The notes under the pieces: generated by a model
Told to the model about the DNA's origin: nothing
What the model saw: only the letters and a program-made list of their open reading frames with translations
The model's database searches: none
Translations under genes and position numbers: made by a program
Source: Alicyclobacillus acidiphilus NBRC 100859
GTDB taxonomy: Bacteria > Bacillota > Bacilli > Alicyclobacillales > Alicyclobacillaceae
NCBI RefSeq assembly: GCF_001544355.1
Contig: NZ_BCQI01000036.1
Location: 1 to 32,292 of the forward strand
Length of the DNA: 32,292 nt
Direction of reading: 5' to 3'
In this document: positions 7,383 through 15,075 of the stretch, in pieces
How positions within the stretch are numbered: the first letter of the stretch is position 1
Layout of the letters: every line of letters begins with the position of its first letter

Positions 7383-8144
7383 TTACTTTGATTTTTGATA
7401 CATAAAAGGGGCGACGCTGACGAGCGCCTCTGCCTGGGTGCCGAGCAATTGCTCCGTGCTGCCGACAAACAGGACGCCTCCGGGAACCAGTGATTCCGTA
7501 AATTTCTCAACCAGCAGGCGTTTCGTCTCGTCTGTAAAATAAATCAGCACGTTGCGGCATATAATCAAATCCAGGTTTTCCGGATATGGATCGGCCAACA
7601 GGTTGTGATTGCGAAATTCCACCTTCCGCTTGATGGATTCGGTGAGGTGAAACCGGCGATTTTGCTCATTCACGAAATAGCGCTCCCGCAACGCGGGGTC
7701 GATTTCGCGCAATTGCGCTGGTTCGTACACGCCGAGCCGAGCCAATTCCAGCACACGCGAATCGATGTCTGTCGCAAGGATGACGTCGTGCCGCACGTTC
7801 CGTTCGGCCAAGAGGATCGCCAGTGTATACGGCTCCTCCCCCGTCGAGCAGGCGGCACTCCACGCCCGAATGGGACGGTGTTTGTTCATCAGAAAAGGAA
7901 CTAATTGCTTCCATCTATCGGGGTTCCGAAAGAATTCCGAAACGTTGATAGTCATTCGATCCAGCAGTTCGTCCAACAGTTCTCGACGCGCTTTCAACGC
8001 CTGGACATAACTCGGAAAATCGTGAAATCCTCGGCGATCGCGAAGATTGGTCAGGCGTCTCTCCATCTGCGGGCGCTTGTAGCGAGCGAGATCGATTCCA
8101 GTCAACTCGTGAAAGGCTCGTATAAACCATGCGAATTCGTCCAT
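7383..8144 (-). CDS. cheR: Chemotaxis protein methyltransferase CheR
   Basis: The 253-residue protein has the two-domain CheR layout. The N-terminal helical receptor-recognition domain spans residues 1-75 (TINVSEFFRN at its end), and the C-terminal Rossmann SAM-binding domain shows AWSAACSTGEEPYTLA (94-109), ATDIDSRVLE and LIICRNVLIYF. CheR methylates glutamates of chemoreceptors, using S-adenosylmethionine, to drive adaptation. ATG 8144 follows AGGAG with an eight-base gap; the upstream in-frame codon at 8162 is less likely. In B. subtilis cheR follows ndk in the same chromosomal block, and here it lies on the same strand downstream of ndk, separated by an antisense patatin gene. No other che genes are in the window. 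Confidence 0.9.
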   Translation of the reverse strand: MDEFAWFIRAFHELTGIDLARYKRPQMERRLTNLRDRRGFHDFPSYVQALKARRELLDELLDRMTINVSEFFRNPDRWKQLVPFLMNKHRPIRAWSAACSTGEEPYTLAILLAERNVRHDVILATDIDSRVLELARLGVYEPAQLREIDPALRERYFVNEQNRRFHLTESIKRKVEFRNHNLLADPYPENLDLIICRNVLIYFTDETKRLLVEKFTESLVPGGVLFVGSTEQLLGTQAEALVSVAPFMYQKSK

Positions 8145-8193
8145 CTCGGTCGCTCCTGCCAATCAATCCGATGATATGAGGTGGGGTGGTGCT

Positions 8194-9111
8194 ATGACCG
8201 GGCCGTTCCTTGGCCTTGCGCTCAGCGGCGGAACGTTGAAAGCCGCCGCCCATATTGGCGTGCTGGATGGCCTCGCGAGGCTCGGCATCCGGCCCGACGT
8301 GATTGCCGGGACGAGTGCTGGCTCCATCGTCAGCACACTGTATGCGCATGGCTACCGAACCGAAGGATTTGAAGCCCTTTTGTGCAACTTCCCAGGGCTG
8401 AAACTCATCGACTATGGCTTTCCCGTATGGTCCTCGGCCGTCTCGCTGGTGCGCCAGCGGCTTATCGGGGATCGTCAAAAGATTCCCTCCGCGCCGGCTG
8501 GCTTGATCCGCGGAATCAAGCTCCAACGTTACATTGAACGGTTAATTTCGTCCCGAGCACTTCAAATTCCTCTCTATGTCGTGGCTACGGATCTCATCTC
8601 CGGTCAACCCGTGGTCTTTTCGGCGACCGATACCTCGTCCACCCGCGACGGTGCGGGCATGACGGCGATCCGAACGACACGCAAAGACACCTACGAGGAG
8701 ATGACCGACATCCCCTTGGCCGTGATCGGAAGCTGTGCCTTGCCAGGCATTTTCACGCCGATTCAGTACGGAAAGTATCTGCTGGTCGACGGCGCCATGC
8801 GGCACTACGTGCCCGTCACGGTGCTGCGTTCCGCTGGGTGCCAGAAGGTCATCGCTGTGAACCTCTACCGCTTGTCGCCGAACTACGAACCCACGACGAT
8901 GATCGACGTGTTGGCCAGGTCATTTGACATTCTGCTGCGGGAGAGCATCGACAACGACGTCGCACTTGGTTCGCAGGTGTTGGTGCTGGAACCTGACATG
9001 AGCCGGCTGCGCTGGCATCGATTCACACAGATGTCAGAGTGCGTCGAGATCGGCCGGAAGCTCGTGTTGGACCGCCAGTCTGAAATCCTTCGCTTTCTCG
9101 ATCAGGGCTAG
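8194..9111 (+). CDS. Patatin-like phospholipase (RssA/YlbK-type)
   Basis: The 305-residue protein has the patatin catalytic pattern: an SGGTLKAAAHIGVL oxyanion region (11-24), nucleophile elbow GTSAG (39-43, Ser41) and the dyad aspartate in VDGAM. It would hydrolyse acyl esters of lipids. It lacks a signal peptide and is probably cytoplasmic or membrane-associated. The start ATG 8194 has GAGGTGG upstream; an in-frame ATG at 8176 overlaps that site and is less likely. It is the only plus-strand gene between ndk and cheR, divergent from cheR with 49 bases between starts, and converges on ndk. Its substrate cannot be deduced. Confidence 0.85.
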   Translation: MTGPFLGLALSGGTLKAAAHIGVLDGLARLGIRPDVIAGTSAGSIVSTLYAHGYRTEGFEALLCNFPGLKLIDYGFPVWSSAVSLVRQRLIGDRQKIPSAPAGLIRGIKLQRYIERLISSRALQIPLYVVATDLISGQPVVFSATDTSSTRDGAGMTAIRTTRKDTYEEMTDIPLAVIGSCALPGIFTPIQYGKYLLVDGAMRHYVPVTVLRSAGCQKVIAVNLYRLSPNYEPTTMIDVLARSFDILLRESIDNDVALGSQVLVLEPDMSRLRWHRFTQMSECVEIGRKLVLDRQSEILRFLDQG

Positions 9112-9120
9112 ACGCAAATA

Positions 9121-9148
9121 GTCCGTGCCATCTCGCGACGACACGGAC
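9121..9148. terminator. Hairpin between patatin gene and ndk
   Basis: Arms GTCCGTG (9121-9127) and CACGGAC (9142-9148) form a 7-bp stem between the convergent patatin and ndk genes. There is no clear T run on either side, so terminator function is tentative. Confidence 0.4.
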
Positions 9149-9171
9149 CCGATACGTGGATGCTGAAGCGA

Positions 9172-9621
9172 TTAGGCCAACCACACGTCGACCGCTTTGG
9201 CATAGTCGGCGGTGCCTTCAGGGAACCACAGGCCAATTTCACGCGCAGCGCTCTCTGGGGAATCCGAACCGTGGATGATGTTCATCCCGATGGTCAGGCC
9301 ATAGTCGCCGCGGATGGTTCCAGGCGCGGAATCCGCAGGGTTGGTTTTGCCCATCATGGCGCGCGCAACGCCGATGGCGTTTTCGCCTTCCCACACCATC
9401 GCGAACACGGGCGACGAGGTAATGAAGGTCACGAGTTCCCCAAAAAACGGACGCTCTTTGTGTTCGGCGTAATGTTGTTCCGCCAGTTCCTTCGGGACTT
9501 GAAGGAATTTCGCGGCGACGAGCTTAAAGCCTTTCTTCTCGAAACGGCCGACGATCTCGCCGATGAGTCCGCGCTGTACGCCGTCCGGCTTGACCATGAT
9601 AAACGTCTTCTCTACTGCCAT
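9172..9621 (-). CDS. ndk: Nucleoside diphosphate kinase
   Basis: The 149-residue protein matches NDK length and motifs: [17 protein letters not shown] at the N-terminus and [16 protein letters not shown], in which His117 is the phosphorylated catalytic histidine. It balances NTP pools by moving the gamma phosphate from ATP to other NDPs. ATG 9621 follows AAAAGGAG with a nine-base gap; a TTG nine bases upstream would overlap that site. It is the last gene of mtrB-hepS-menG-hepT-ndk, 113 bases after hepT, as in B. subtilis. Confidence 0.97.
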   Translation of the reverse strand: MAVEKTFIMVKPDGVQRGLIGEIVGRFEKKGFKLVAAKFLQVPKELAEQHYAEHKERPFFGELVTFITSSPVFAMVWEGENAIGVARAMMGKTNPADSAPGTIRGDYGLTIGMNIIHGSDSPESAAREIGLWFPEGTADYAKAVDVWLA

Positions 9622-9734
9622 CTTGAGCAACTCCTTTTAGGGTGAATATCAAAGCTTGTCCGAGGCTTCTTGGCCTCCTGCGACTATGTAACGGCGTTAT
9701 TGTACGGGACACAGACCATAAGTTCAACCGTGTG

Positions 9735-10709
9735 CTAAAACGAACGTTCCGCGACGAAGCTGGTCAAGACCTGCAGCTGTCGATTCACTTCCGGTCTTTG
9801 CACGCGCGTCAACGCGGCGACCGCTTTGTCGATATACCGATCTGCAATGACCCTCGCCTGGTTCAACGCGCCAGACTCCGTTACGATATGAATGGCTTCG
9901 CGGACATCGGGATCGCTCATGCCAGGTTTGACGATCTCGCGCAACCGCGGTCCATAGTCTGGGTGTTGCGCCGCCAGCAGCGCCGGAAGCGTGAGATTGC
10001 CCTGGCGCAGGTCTCCACCGACAGGTTTGCCAATCACGTGAGAATTTCCTGTAAAGTCCAAAATGTCGTCGATGATCTGAAACGCCATTCCGGTCAAGTG
10101 TCCGTACCACGTAAGCGCCCGAACTTCGTTTTCTCCACCACCGCCGACAAGCGCGCCCAAGCCGCAACTGAGCGAAATCAGGAGCGCTGTCTTGCGTTCG
10201 ATCCGCCGCAAATAACGTCTGATGGACTGACCCCAGTTGAAAAAATCCTGAATCTGCTCGATTTCACCTTGGCATAAACGGACGATGCCCGTCGACATGT
10301 CTCTGTGCACGCGCGGATGATCCACTTCGGCAAGCAGCTGAATGGCACGCGCAAACAGGTAGTCGCCCGCGTACATCGCGGCAAGATTGCCGTACGCGCT
10401 GCGGACGGTTGGCTGCCCTCTGCGAAGGTTTGCACGGTCGATCACGTCGTCGTGCACGAGGGTCGCCATGTGGGTCATTTCCAAAGCGGCGGCGATTTTG
10501 GCGACGTCTTCGTCGACTGGACTGGACAGATTGCCGACCGTGCCGCAGATCAACGCGAACAATGGACGAATGCGTTTGCCGCCAGCCGCCAGCAACTGTT
10601 CGCTGGCCTGTGAAAGCTCCATCTGTTTGGAACGAGATTGATCGCGAAGCAATCGTTCAACTTGTTCCAATTGTCCGCGGTACTGCTCATAGACTGCCTG
10701 GAAATTCAC
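9735..10709 (-). CDS. hepT: Heptaprenyl diphosphate synthase component II
   Basis: The 324-residue protein is the catalytic polyprenyl synthase subunit. The first Asp-rich motif DDVID (87-91, followed by RANLRRG) and the second DDILD (214-218) bind Mg2+ and the diphosphates, and GGKRIRP (43-49) is present. With HepS it condenses isopentenyl diphosphate units to make the menaquinone side chain. The start is GTG 10709; the purine-rich GAGGGAGAGG lies 14 bases upstream, a long gap, so expression may depend on coupling to menG, whose stop is 39 bases away. Its neighbours menG and hepS confirm the pathway. Confidence 0.95.
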   Translation of the reverse strand: MNFQAVYEQYRGQLEQVERLLRDQSRSKQMELSQASEQLLAAGGKRIRPLFALICGTVGNLSSPVDEDVAKIAAALEMTHMATLVHDDVIDRANLRRGQPTVRSAYGNLAAMYAGDYLFARAIQLLAEVDHPRVHRDMSTGIVRLCQGEIEQIQDFFNWGQSIRRYLRRIERKTALLISLSCGLGALVGGGGENEVRALTWYGHLTGMAFQIIDDILDFTGNSHVIGKPVGGDLRQGNLTLPALLAAQHPDYGPRLREIVKPGMSDPDVREAIHIVTESGALNQARVIADRYIDKAVAALTRVQRPEVNRQLQVLTSFVAERSF

Positions 10710-10748
10710 GCCAACGTTTCACGCCTCTCCCTCTCGAGGTTGCTTCCA

Positions 10749-11456
10749 TCATCGCTTGTAGCCCAAATGAAGCGCCGCGATTCCGAATGTCAGCGGGAAA
10801 CTTTCGACATCTCGCATGCCTGCGTCGCGAAACATCTGGGCAAGCCGCTGCCTGTCCGGAAAGTCGATGAGCGATTCCGGCAGCCATTCGTACGGCGCTC
10901 GGTCACCGACGACCAATTGTCCAACACGCGGAAGAATGTTGTAAAAATAGAAGTAATACAATTTGCGAAACGGTGTGAATTCCGGTTTGGATAATTCCAG
11001 CGACACGATGGCCCCGCCCGGTTTCGCAACGCGAACCATTTCCCGCAAACACGTTTCGACACTTGGCACATTGCGAAGCGCGAAGCCGATGGTCACGATA
11101 TCGAACGAGTTGTCCGGATAGGGCAAGTCCATCGCGTTGCCGTGAACGAATTCCACGTTTTTGCGCCGGGGAAAGCGCTGAAGACGCTCGTTTGCGACCT
11201 CCAGCATCGCTTCGGTGAAGTCGAGACCAATGACTCGGCCCTCGTCACCCAAACGCTCTGCCATGGCGAACGTCCAAGCTCCTGTGCCGGCCGCCACATC
11301 GAGAATTTTCGAATCTGGCCGAATGGGCAGTCGTCGCATCGCGAAGTTGCGCCAAAGGCGGTGCTGCTGAAAGCTAAGGACCGAGTTCATCGTGTCGTAG
11401 CGATCGGCAATTTTCGTAAACACATCATGGACATAGGCGGCTTTATCACCTTCCAT
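10749..11456 (-). CDS. menG: Demethylmenaquinone methyltransferase
   Basis: The 235-residue SAM-dependent methyltransferase belongs to the MenG/UbiE family. Motif I is ILDVAAGTGAWT (51-62). Family stretches FTKIADRYDTMNSVLS, MDLPYPDNSFDIVTIGFALRN and YEWLPESLIDFPDRQRLA are present. It methylates demethylmenaquinone in the last step of menaquinone synthesis at the membrane face. The ATG lies nine bases after the hepS stop, and its ribosome site (GGAAAGGGG) is inside the end of hepS, which implies translational coupling. Confidence 0.96.
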   Translation of the reverse strand: MEGDKAAYVHDVFTKIADRYDTMNSVLSFQQHRLWRNFAMRRLPIRPDSKILDVAAGTGAWTFAMAERLGDEGRVIGLDFTEAMLEVANERLQRFPRRKNVEFVHGNAMDLPYPDNSFDIVTIGFALRNVPSVETCLREMVRVAKPGGAIVSLELSKPEFTPFRKLYYFYFYNILPRVGQLVVGDRAPYEWLPESLIDFPDRQRLAQMFRDAGMRDVESFPLTFGIAALHLGYKR

Positions 11457-11465
11457 CGGATCGAC

Positions 11466-12203
11466 TCACCCCTTTCCTTCCGCAAGGTGCAAGTGGCGAA
11501 CGGTCTCTTGGATAGGCGCAAAATACTCTATCATGAATCTGTAGAGCGGGCTTGTCGAGGAAATGGACACCCCGGTTTCCAACTGTTCCATCGAGCTTTC
11601 GAGCCATTCGGAGGCCTGGCGAACCGTGAAGTTTCGTTTCACGCGCCGCGCCAACAGCTCGTCTTGGACGATGTGCGCCTGTACGAGCGAATCGATATAC
11701 GTCATCCAGTTTCCATTGGCTCCAAGATAGTGCGTCGCCAAGGTCTTCAACAACTGCCCCTCGACGATTTTCATCAGACGCATGTAATCGGAGGACGACA
11801 ATCGAGCCGCTTCCGACAACAATGTCATCTTTGCCTCATTGATTTCCACGACAGCCTCGCACAACGTGTACAACAGCGAACTGTCGCCAATGTGGCCAAG
11901 TATGTAGTAGTATTTGCTGCTGTCGTAGTCGCCTGCCAGTACGACCAATCCCTGTTGTTCCGGTCGACAGGTATCGACGTCGTCGTGGATGGACAGCGCT
12001 TGACGCAGCAACAAGAACGCCGTTAACACAGATTCTGCTGTAGCATCATCGACCTGGGCCGCTGTCGTAATTGCGTATCCAACCTCGAAATGGAAACGAC
12101 TTATGCTCTGGCGGACTTCTCGGAGAGCCAAGTAATCATGATGCATATGAACATGTGCTCGACGTTCGATCCGTCGAAACATTCCTTCCTTGCCGTCCGT
12201 CAA
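11466..12203 (-). CDS. hepS: Heptaprenyl diphosphate synthase component I
   Basis: The 245-residue protein matches the non-catalytic HepS subunit. The diagnostic AGDYDSSKYYYILGHIGD and an SIHDDVD segment are visible. HepS pairs with HepT to set chain length and activity in menaquinone side-chain synthesis. The apparent start is TTG 12203, with AAGGAG 11 bases upstream; the ATG that overlaps the site is out of frame and stops after four codons. An ATG at residue 8 is an alternative. An extended -10 promoter lies about 50 bases upstream, between mtrB and hepS. Confidence 0.92.
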   Translation of the reverse strand: MTDGKEGMFRRIERRAHVHMHHDYLALREVRQSISRFHFEVGYAITTAAQVDDATAESVLTAFLLLRQALSIHDDVDTCRPEQQGLVVLAGDYDSSKYYYILGHIGDSSLLYTLCEAVVEINEAKMTLLSEAARLSSSDYMRLMKIVEGQLLKTLATHYLGANGNWMTYIDSLVQAHIVQDELLARRVKRNFTVRQASEWLESSMEQLETGVSISSTSPLYRFMIEYFAPIQETVRHLHLAEGKG

Positions 12204-12255
12204 GTCGGTTTCATCTCCTTAACACCCGACCAGGCCTGTACCACTGATTGCGGAT

Positions 12256-12264
12256 AGTATACCA
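12256..12264 (-). promoter_or_regulatory. Extended -10 promoter for hepS-menG-hepT-ndk
   Basis: On the minus strand TGG directly precedes TATACT (TATACT at 12256-12261), a good extended -10 element, while the -35 region is poor. Initiation near 12249 would give a leader of about 46 bases before the hepS TTG, so hepS can be transcribed independently of mtrB. Confidence 0.5.
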
Positions 12265-12292
12265 CAAAACCCTGTCACTTACTTTTCTCGCT

Positions 12293-12529
12293 CTATTCTT
12301 GGCCGCCATCCGTGCGAATCTGGCCGTGACCTGTGTAGAGAATGGCCTTCCCTCGGATTTTCATCGCAGAGGTGTGCTCTGTAAATTGTGCAATCATTAC
12401 TTCATTTTTATCCAACTTCTCGGCATGATGGAATCTTGTTTCAGGTCCCCGCGTCATACCTATGACTTGGACACCGTTTTCCAACGCGCGAATGATGAAA
12501 TAATCGCCAAGTACTGGGGAATCGGACAC
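12293..12529 (-). CDS. mtrB: trp RNA-binding attenuation protein TRAP
   Basis: The 78-residue protein closely matches [26 protein letters not shown] and [15 protein letters not shown] carry the tryptophan-binding loops and the Lys/Lys/Arg triplet (KLDK, MKIRG) that contacts (G/U)AG repeats in RNA. As an 11-subunit ring bound to tryptophan it represses trp genes by attenuation and by blocking ribosome sites. The start is GTG 12529 after AAGGGGG with a seven-base gap. In B. subtilis it follows mtrA/folE; here a tRNA-Pro with its own terminator precedes it. No run of GAG/UAG triplets that would be a TRAP target was noticed in this window. Confidence 0.95.
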   Translation of the reverse strand: MSDSPVLGDYFIIRALENGVQVIGMTRGPETRFHHAEKLDKNEVMIAQFTEHTSAMKIRGKAILYTGHGQIRTDGGQE

Positions 12530-12585
12530 GATACTACCCCCTTCTCCGAACTGTCCACGTCGTAAAATCTGCGCTCAACAACGAA

Positions 12586-12608
12586 AACCAGCGTAAATCA
12601 CGCTGGTT
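12586..12608 (-). terminator. Terminator after tRNA-Pro
   Basis: A perfect 9-bp stem, AACCAGCGT (12586-12594) with ACGCTGGTT (12600-12608), has a 5-base loop and is followed on the minus strand by TTCGTTGTT. It begins three bases after the tRNA CCA end and separates the tRNA from mtrB. Confidence 0.75.
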
Positions 12609-12610
12609 TG

Positions 12611-12687
12611 TGGTCGGAATGACGGGATTCGAACCCGTGACCTCTACCTCCCCAAGGTAGCGCGCTACCAGGCTGCGCCACATCCCG
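12611..12687 (-). tRNA. tRNA-Pro (anticodon GGG)
   Basis: The 77-base minus-strand sequence folds as a cloverleaf. The acceptor stem CGGGATG pairs with CATTCCG, the T-arm carries GGTTCGAATCC, and the anticodon stem CTACC/GGTAG frames loop TTGGGGA, giving anticodon GGG, which reads CCC and CCU. The CCA end is encoded (12611-12613). It lies alone between spoIVA and mtrB. Confidence 0.95.
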
Positions 12688-12796
12688 TTGTGTATCGTCA
12701 CTCTATTTGACGTGGTTTTGCACGCGACTCGATTGAGTTCGGCGCTAAACAAGTTTATCACGTGAAGAAGTCTCCTGCAACCTATCATCGAAAGGC

Positions 12797-12825
12797 GGCC
12801 CGGAGCAACGCGGATGCCCCAGGCC
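12797..12825 (-). terminator. Terminator after spoIVA
   Basis: Arms 12797-12807 and 12815-12825 form an 11-bp GC-rich stem with two G-U pairs in RNA and a 7-base loop. The minus strand continues GCCTTTCG, a short T run. It lies 38 bases after the spoIVA stop. Confidence 0.55.
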
Positions 12826-12862
12826 ACACATCGGATTCAATCACTGTTGCGACTGCCTCGAC

Positions 12863-14341
12863 TCAGAGAATGATGGCAATCAGGCCGCCGCTTCCTTCGT
12901 TGATAATCCGCTGCAGTGTTTCTTTGAGCTTGAATTGCGCGTTTTCGGGCATCATCGAAAGCTTTCCGGAGATACCTTCGCGCACGATCGCGGCCAGAGA
13001 CTTGCCGAAGATGTCGCTCTCCCAAATCTTCAACGGATCCTTCTCGAAGTCTTGCATCAGGTACCGGACAAGTTCCTCCGACTGCTTTTCCGTTCCTACG
13101 ATGGGCGCGAATTCGCTCTCAACGTCGACGCGGATCATGTGGATGGACGGCGCGGTGGCCTTCAGTCGAACGCCGAAACGAGACCCTTGCTTGATCAACT
13201 CCGGTTCATCCAGGGTCATTTCTTCAAGCGCCGGCGGGGCAATGCCATAGCCTGTGAGACGGACCATGCGCAGGGCGTCCGCGACCTTGTCGTACTCCTT
13301 CTTCGCGTACGTAAATTCTTTCATCATGCGAAGCAGTTGATCCCGGCCGGTAATCTGTACGCCAACCACCTCGGTCAGCACGCGGTCGTACAGTTCATCC
13401 GGCGCGTCGAGTTCGATCACGGCGATGCCTTGCCCCATATCCATATGCGACAGCCCTGCGCCCGACACGAATTCGTAATCGGAGAACTGAGCGACGACGC
13501 GATCGATATCGCGGATTCTCCGAATGTCCTGAATCGTCGTGCGCACGCTCTCGTGGAACTGTTGGCGGAGCCAGTGGTCTTCGTCCAACACCATGACCCA
13601 GTTCGGGAGGTTGACATTGACTTCCTTGACCGGGAATTCGTAGAGCGCCTCCCGCAGCACGTAGTTGATCTCGTGGGTTGTCAATGTGGCGCATGACAAC
13701 GCGATGACAGGCACGTCGTATTTCATCGAGAGTTCATCTCGAAGATCCTGCGCTCGAGGGTGGTCCGGATTGACCGAATTGACCAGTATGACAAACGGTT
13801 TGCCAAGTTCCTTCAACTCCGCGACGACCCGTTCCTCTGCCTCGACATAGCCTTCACGAGGAATTTCCGCGACGCTGCCGTCCGTCGTGACGACAACCCC
13901 AATCGTCGAGTGGTCCGCAATCACCTTTCGCGTTCCAATCTCTGCGGCTTCCTGGAAGGCAACCGGTTCGTCAAACCAGGGGGTGGTCACCATTCTTGGA
14001 CCGTTTTCATCTTCATAGCCGCGAGCTCCGTCCACCGCGTAGCCAACGCAGTCGACAATGCGGATGTTGACGTCCAATCCTTCTGCGACATTTACTTCTA
14101 CCGCTTGGTTCGGTATAAATTTGGGCTCAGTGGTCATGATGGTTCGACCAGCCGCGCTTTGCGGCAACTCATCCGTTGCCCGAACTCGTTCACCCTCGTC
14201 TTTGATGTTCGGGATGACAATGAGTTCCATGAATTTTTTGATAAAGGTCGACTTGCCAGTGCGCACGGGGCCGACCACGCCGAGGTAGATGTCTCCCCCC
14301 GTTCGCTCAGCAATATCCTTAAAGACGTCGAATTTTTCCAC
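12863..14341 (-). CDS. spoIVA: Stage IV sporulation protein A, coat morphogenetic ATPase
   Basis: The 492-residue protein has the full SpoIVA layout. The P-loop GPVRTGKST (24-32) lies in a TRAFAC-like NTPase domain with DCVGYAVDGARGYEDENGPRM, a middle domain and a conserved C-terminal region ending GGLIAIIL. SpoIVA is made in the mother cell, hydrolyses ATP to polymerise on the outer forespore membrane, and forms the base on which coat and cortex are built. The start is GTG 14341 after GAGGAGGGAG. A sigma-E-like -10 lies about 130 bases upstream. Terminators on both sides suggest a single-gene transcript. Confidence 0.97.
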   Translation of the reverse strand: MEKFDVFKDIAERTGGDIYLGVVGPVRTGKSTFIKKFMELIVIPNIKDEGERVRATDELPQSAAGRTIMTTEPKFIPNQAVEVNVAEGLDVNIRIVDCVGYAVDGARGYEDENGPRMVTTPWFDEPVAFQEAAEIGTRKVIADHSTIGVVVTTDGSVAEIPREGYVEAEERVVAELKELGKPFVILVNSVNPDHPRAQDLRDELSMKYDVPVIALSCATLTTHEINYVLREALYEFPVKEVNVNLPNWVMVLDEDHWLRQQFHESVRTTIQDIRRIRDIDRVVAQFSDYEFVSGAGLSHMDMGQGIAVIELDAPDELYDRVLTEVVGVQITGRDQLLRMMKEFTYAKKEYDKVADALRMVRLTGYGIAPPALEEMTLDEPELIKQGSRFGVRLKATAPSIHMIRVDVESEFAPIVGTEKQSEELVRYLMQDFEKDPLKIWESDIFGKSLAAIVREGISGKLSMMPENAQFKLKETLQRIINEGSGGLIAIIL

Positions 14342-14466
14342 GCTTCTCCCTCCTCAAGATGACCGGCGTAGACTGCTACGTACGCATGCCTTGCCCCGGC
14401 CCACTGACAACCCCCGTAGACTGTCCCGGTGTCGGTGGACAGTAGAAAATATATGCGTCGAGCTAC

Positions 14467-14474
14467 AGGGTATG
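14467..14474 (-). promoter_or_regulatory. Candidate sigma-E promoter of spoIVA
   Basis: The minus-strand octamer CATACCCT matches the sigma-E -10 consensus CATACAMT at seven of eight positions. The -35 region (GAGACTT, 15 bases upstream) matches weakly. The spacer contains a 6-bp inverted repeat, CTTCGC (14475-14480) and GCGAAG (14486-14491). spoIVA is a sigma-E gene in B. subtilis, which supports the call. Confidence 0.35.
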
Positions 14475-14551
14475 CTTCGCCGTCTGCGAAGTCTCGTCCC
14501 TGACGTTGACTATATATACGGAGCTTCTTGTGGAAGTAGAACGGAAGAATC

Positions 14552-14598
14552 AAAAAGGGCTATAGGATGTGCGAGGACATTCGCAGATCCTACAGCCC
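14552..14598 (-). terminator. Terminator after gcvH
   Basis: A 12-bp stem pairs 14557-14568 with 14587-14598 (one G-U pair in RNA) around an 18-base loop, followed on the minus strand by five Ts (14556-14552). It ends the der-plsY-gpsA-gcvH direction of transcription before spoIVA. Confidence 0.8.
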
Positions 14599-14625
14599 AG
14601 TGCGGTGTTGTCCGAACAGTTGATC

Positions 14626-15009
14626 TTAGCCGTCGATCAACGCCGTATACGCGTCGGCATCGAGTAGTTGGGATAGTTCCTCAGGATTCGCCATTTCCAC
14701 AACGATCATCCATCCGCCCTCGTATGGTGCCGAGTTCACCAATTCAGGCGCGTCCTCCAACCCCGTGTTGACTTGCACAACCTTGCCGCTCACCGGCGCG
14801 AACAAGTCGGATACCGTCTTGACCGATTCGACCGTGCCGAACGTATCGCCGGCGGTGATCTCGGCGCCCACTTCCGGCAGCTCGACGAACACGATGTCGC
14901 CCAACTCGGCCTGTGCAAAGTCGGTAATGCCTATGTAAGCTTGCGTGCCATCGACGCGAACCCATTCGTGTTCTCGCGAGTATTTTAAATCGTTAGGAAC
15001 ATGACTCAT
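14626..15009 (-). CDS. gcvH: Glycine cleavage system H protein
   Basis: The 127-residue protein is a complete Gcv[15 protein letters not shown] at the start, then [21 protein letters not shown], in which the lysine of VESVK is the lipoylated residue. It carries the aminomethyl group between glycine cleavage enzymes and in many Bacillota also serves as the donor for lipoyl transfer to other proteins. The frame is open to 15066, but ATG 15009 gives the family start; a GGGAGG site lies about 12 bases upstream. No gcvT or gcvP is near. It follows gpsA by 66 bases and is terminated strongly. Confidence 0.96.
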   Translation of the reverse strand: MSHVPNDLKYSREHEWVRVDGTQAYIGITDFAQAELGDIVFVELPEVGAEITAGDTFGTVESVKTVSDLFAPVSGKVVQVNTGLEDAPELVNSAPYEGGWMIVVEMANPEELSQLLDADAYTALIDG

Positions 15010-15075
15010 CCGCTTGGTGAACCTCCCATCAAAGGTACAGGTGTAATCGCTGAAAGTGTAGCACACGCCATACGT

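Noticed and set aside
15010-15075. Possible glycine riboswitch before gcvH
   Set aside because: The gap to gpsA is only 66 bases, too short for a glycine aptamer, and no conserved core was seen.
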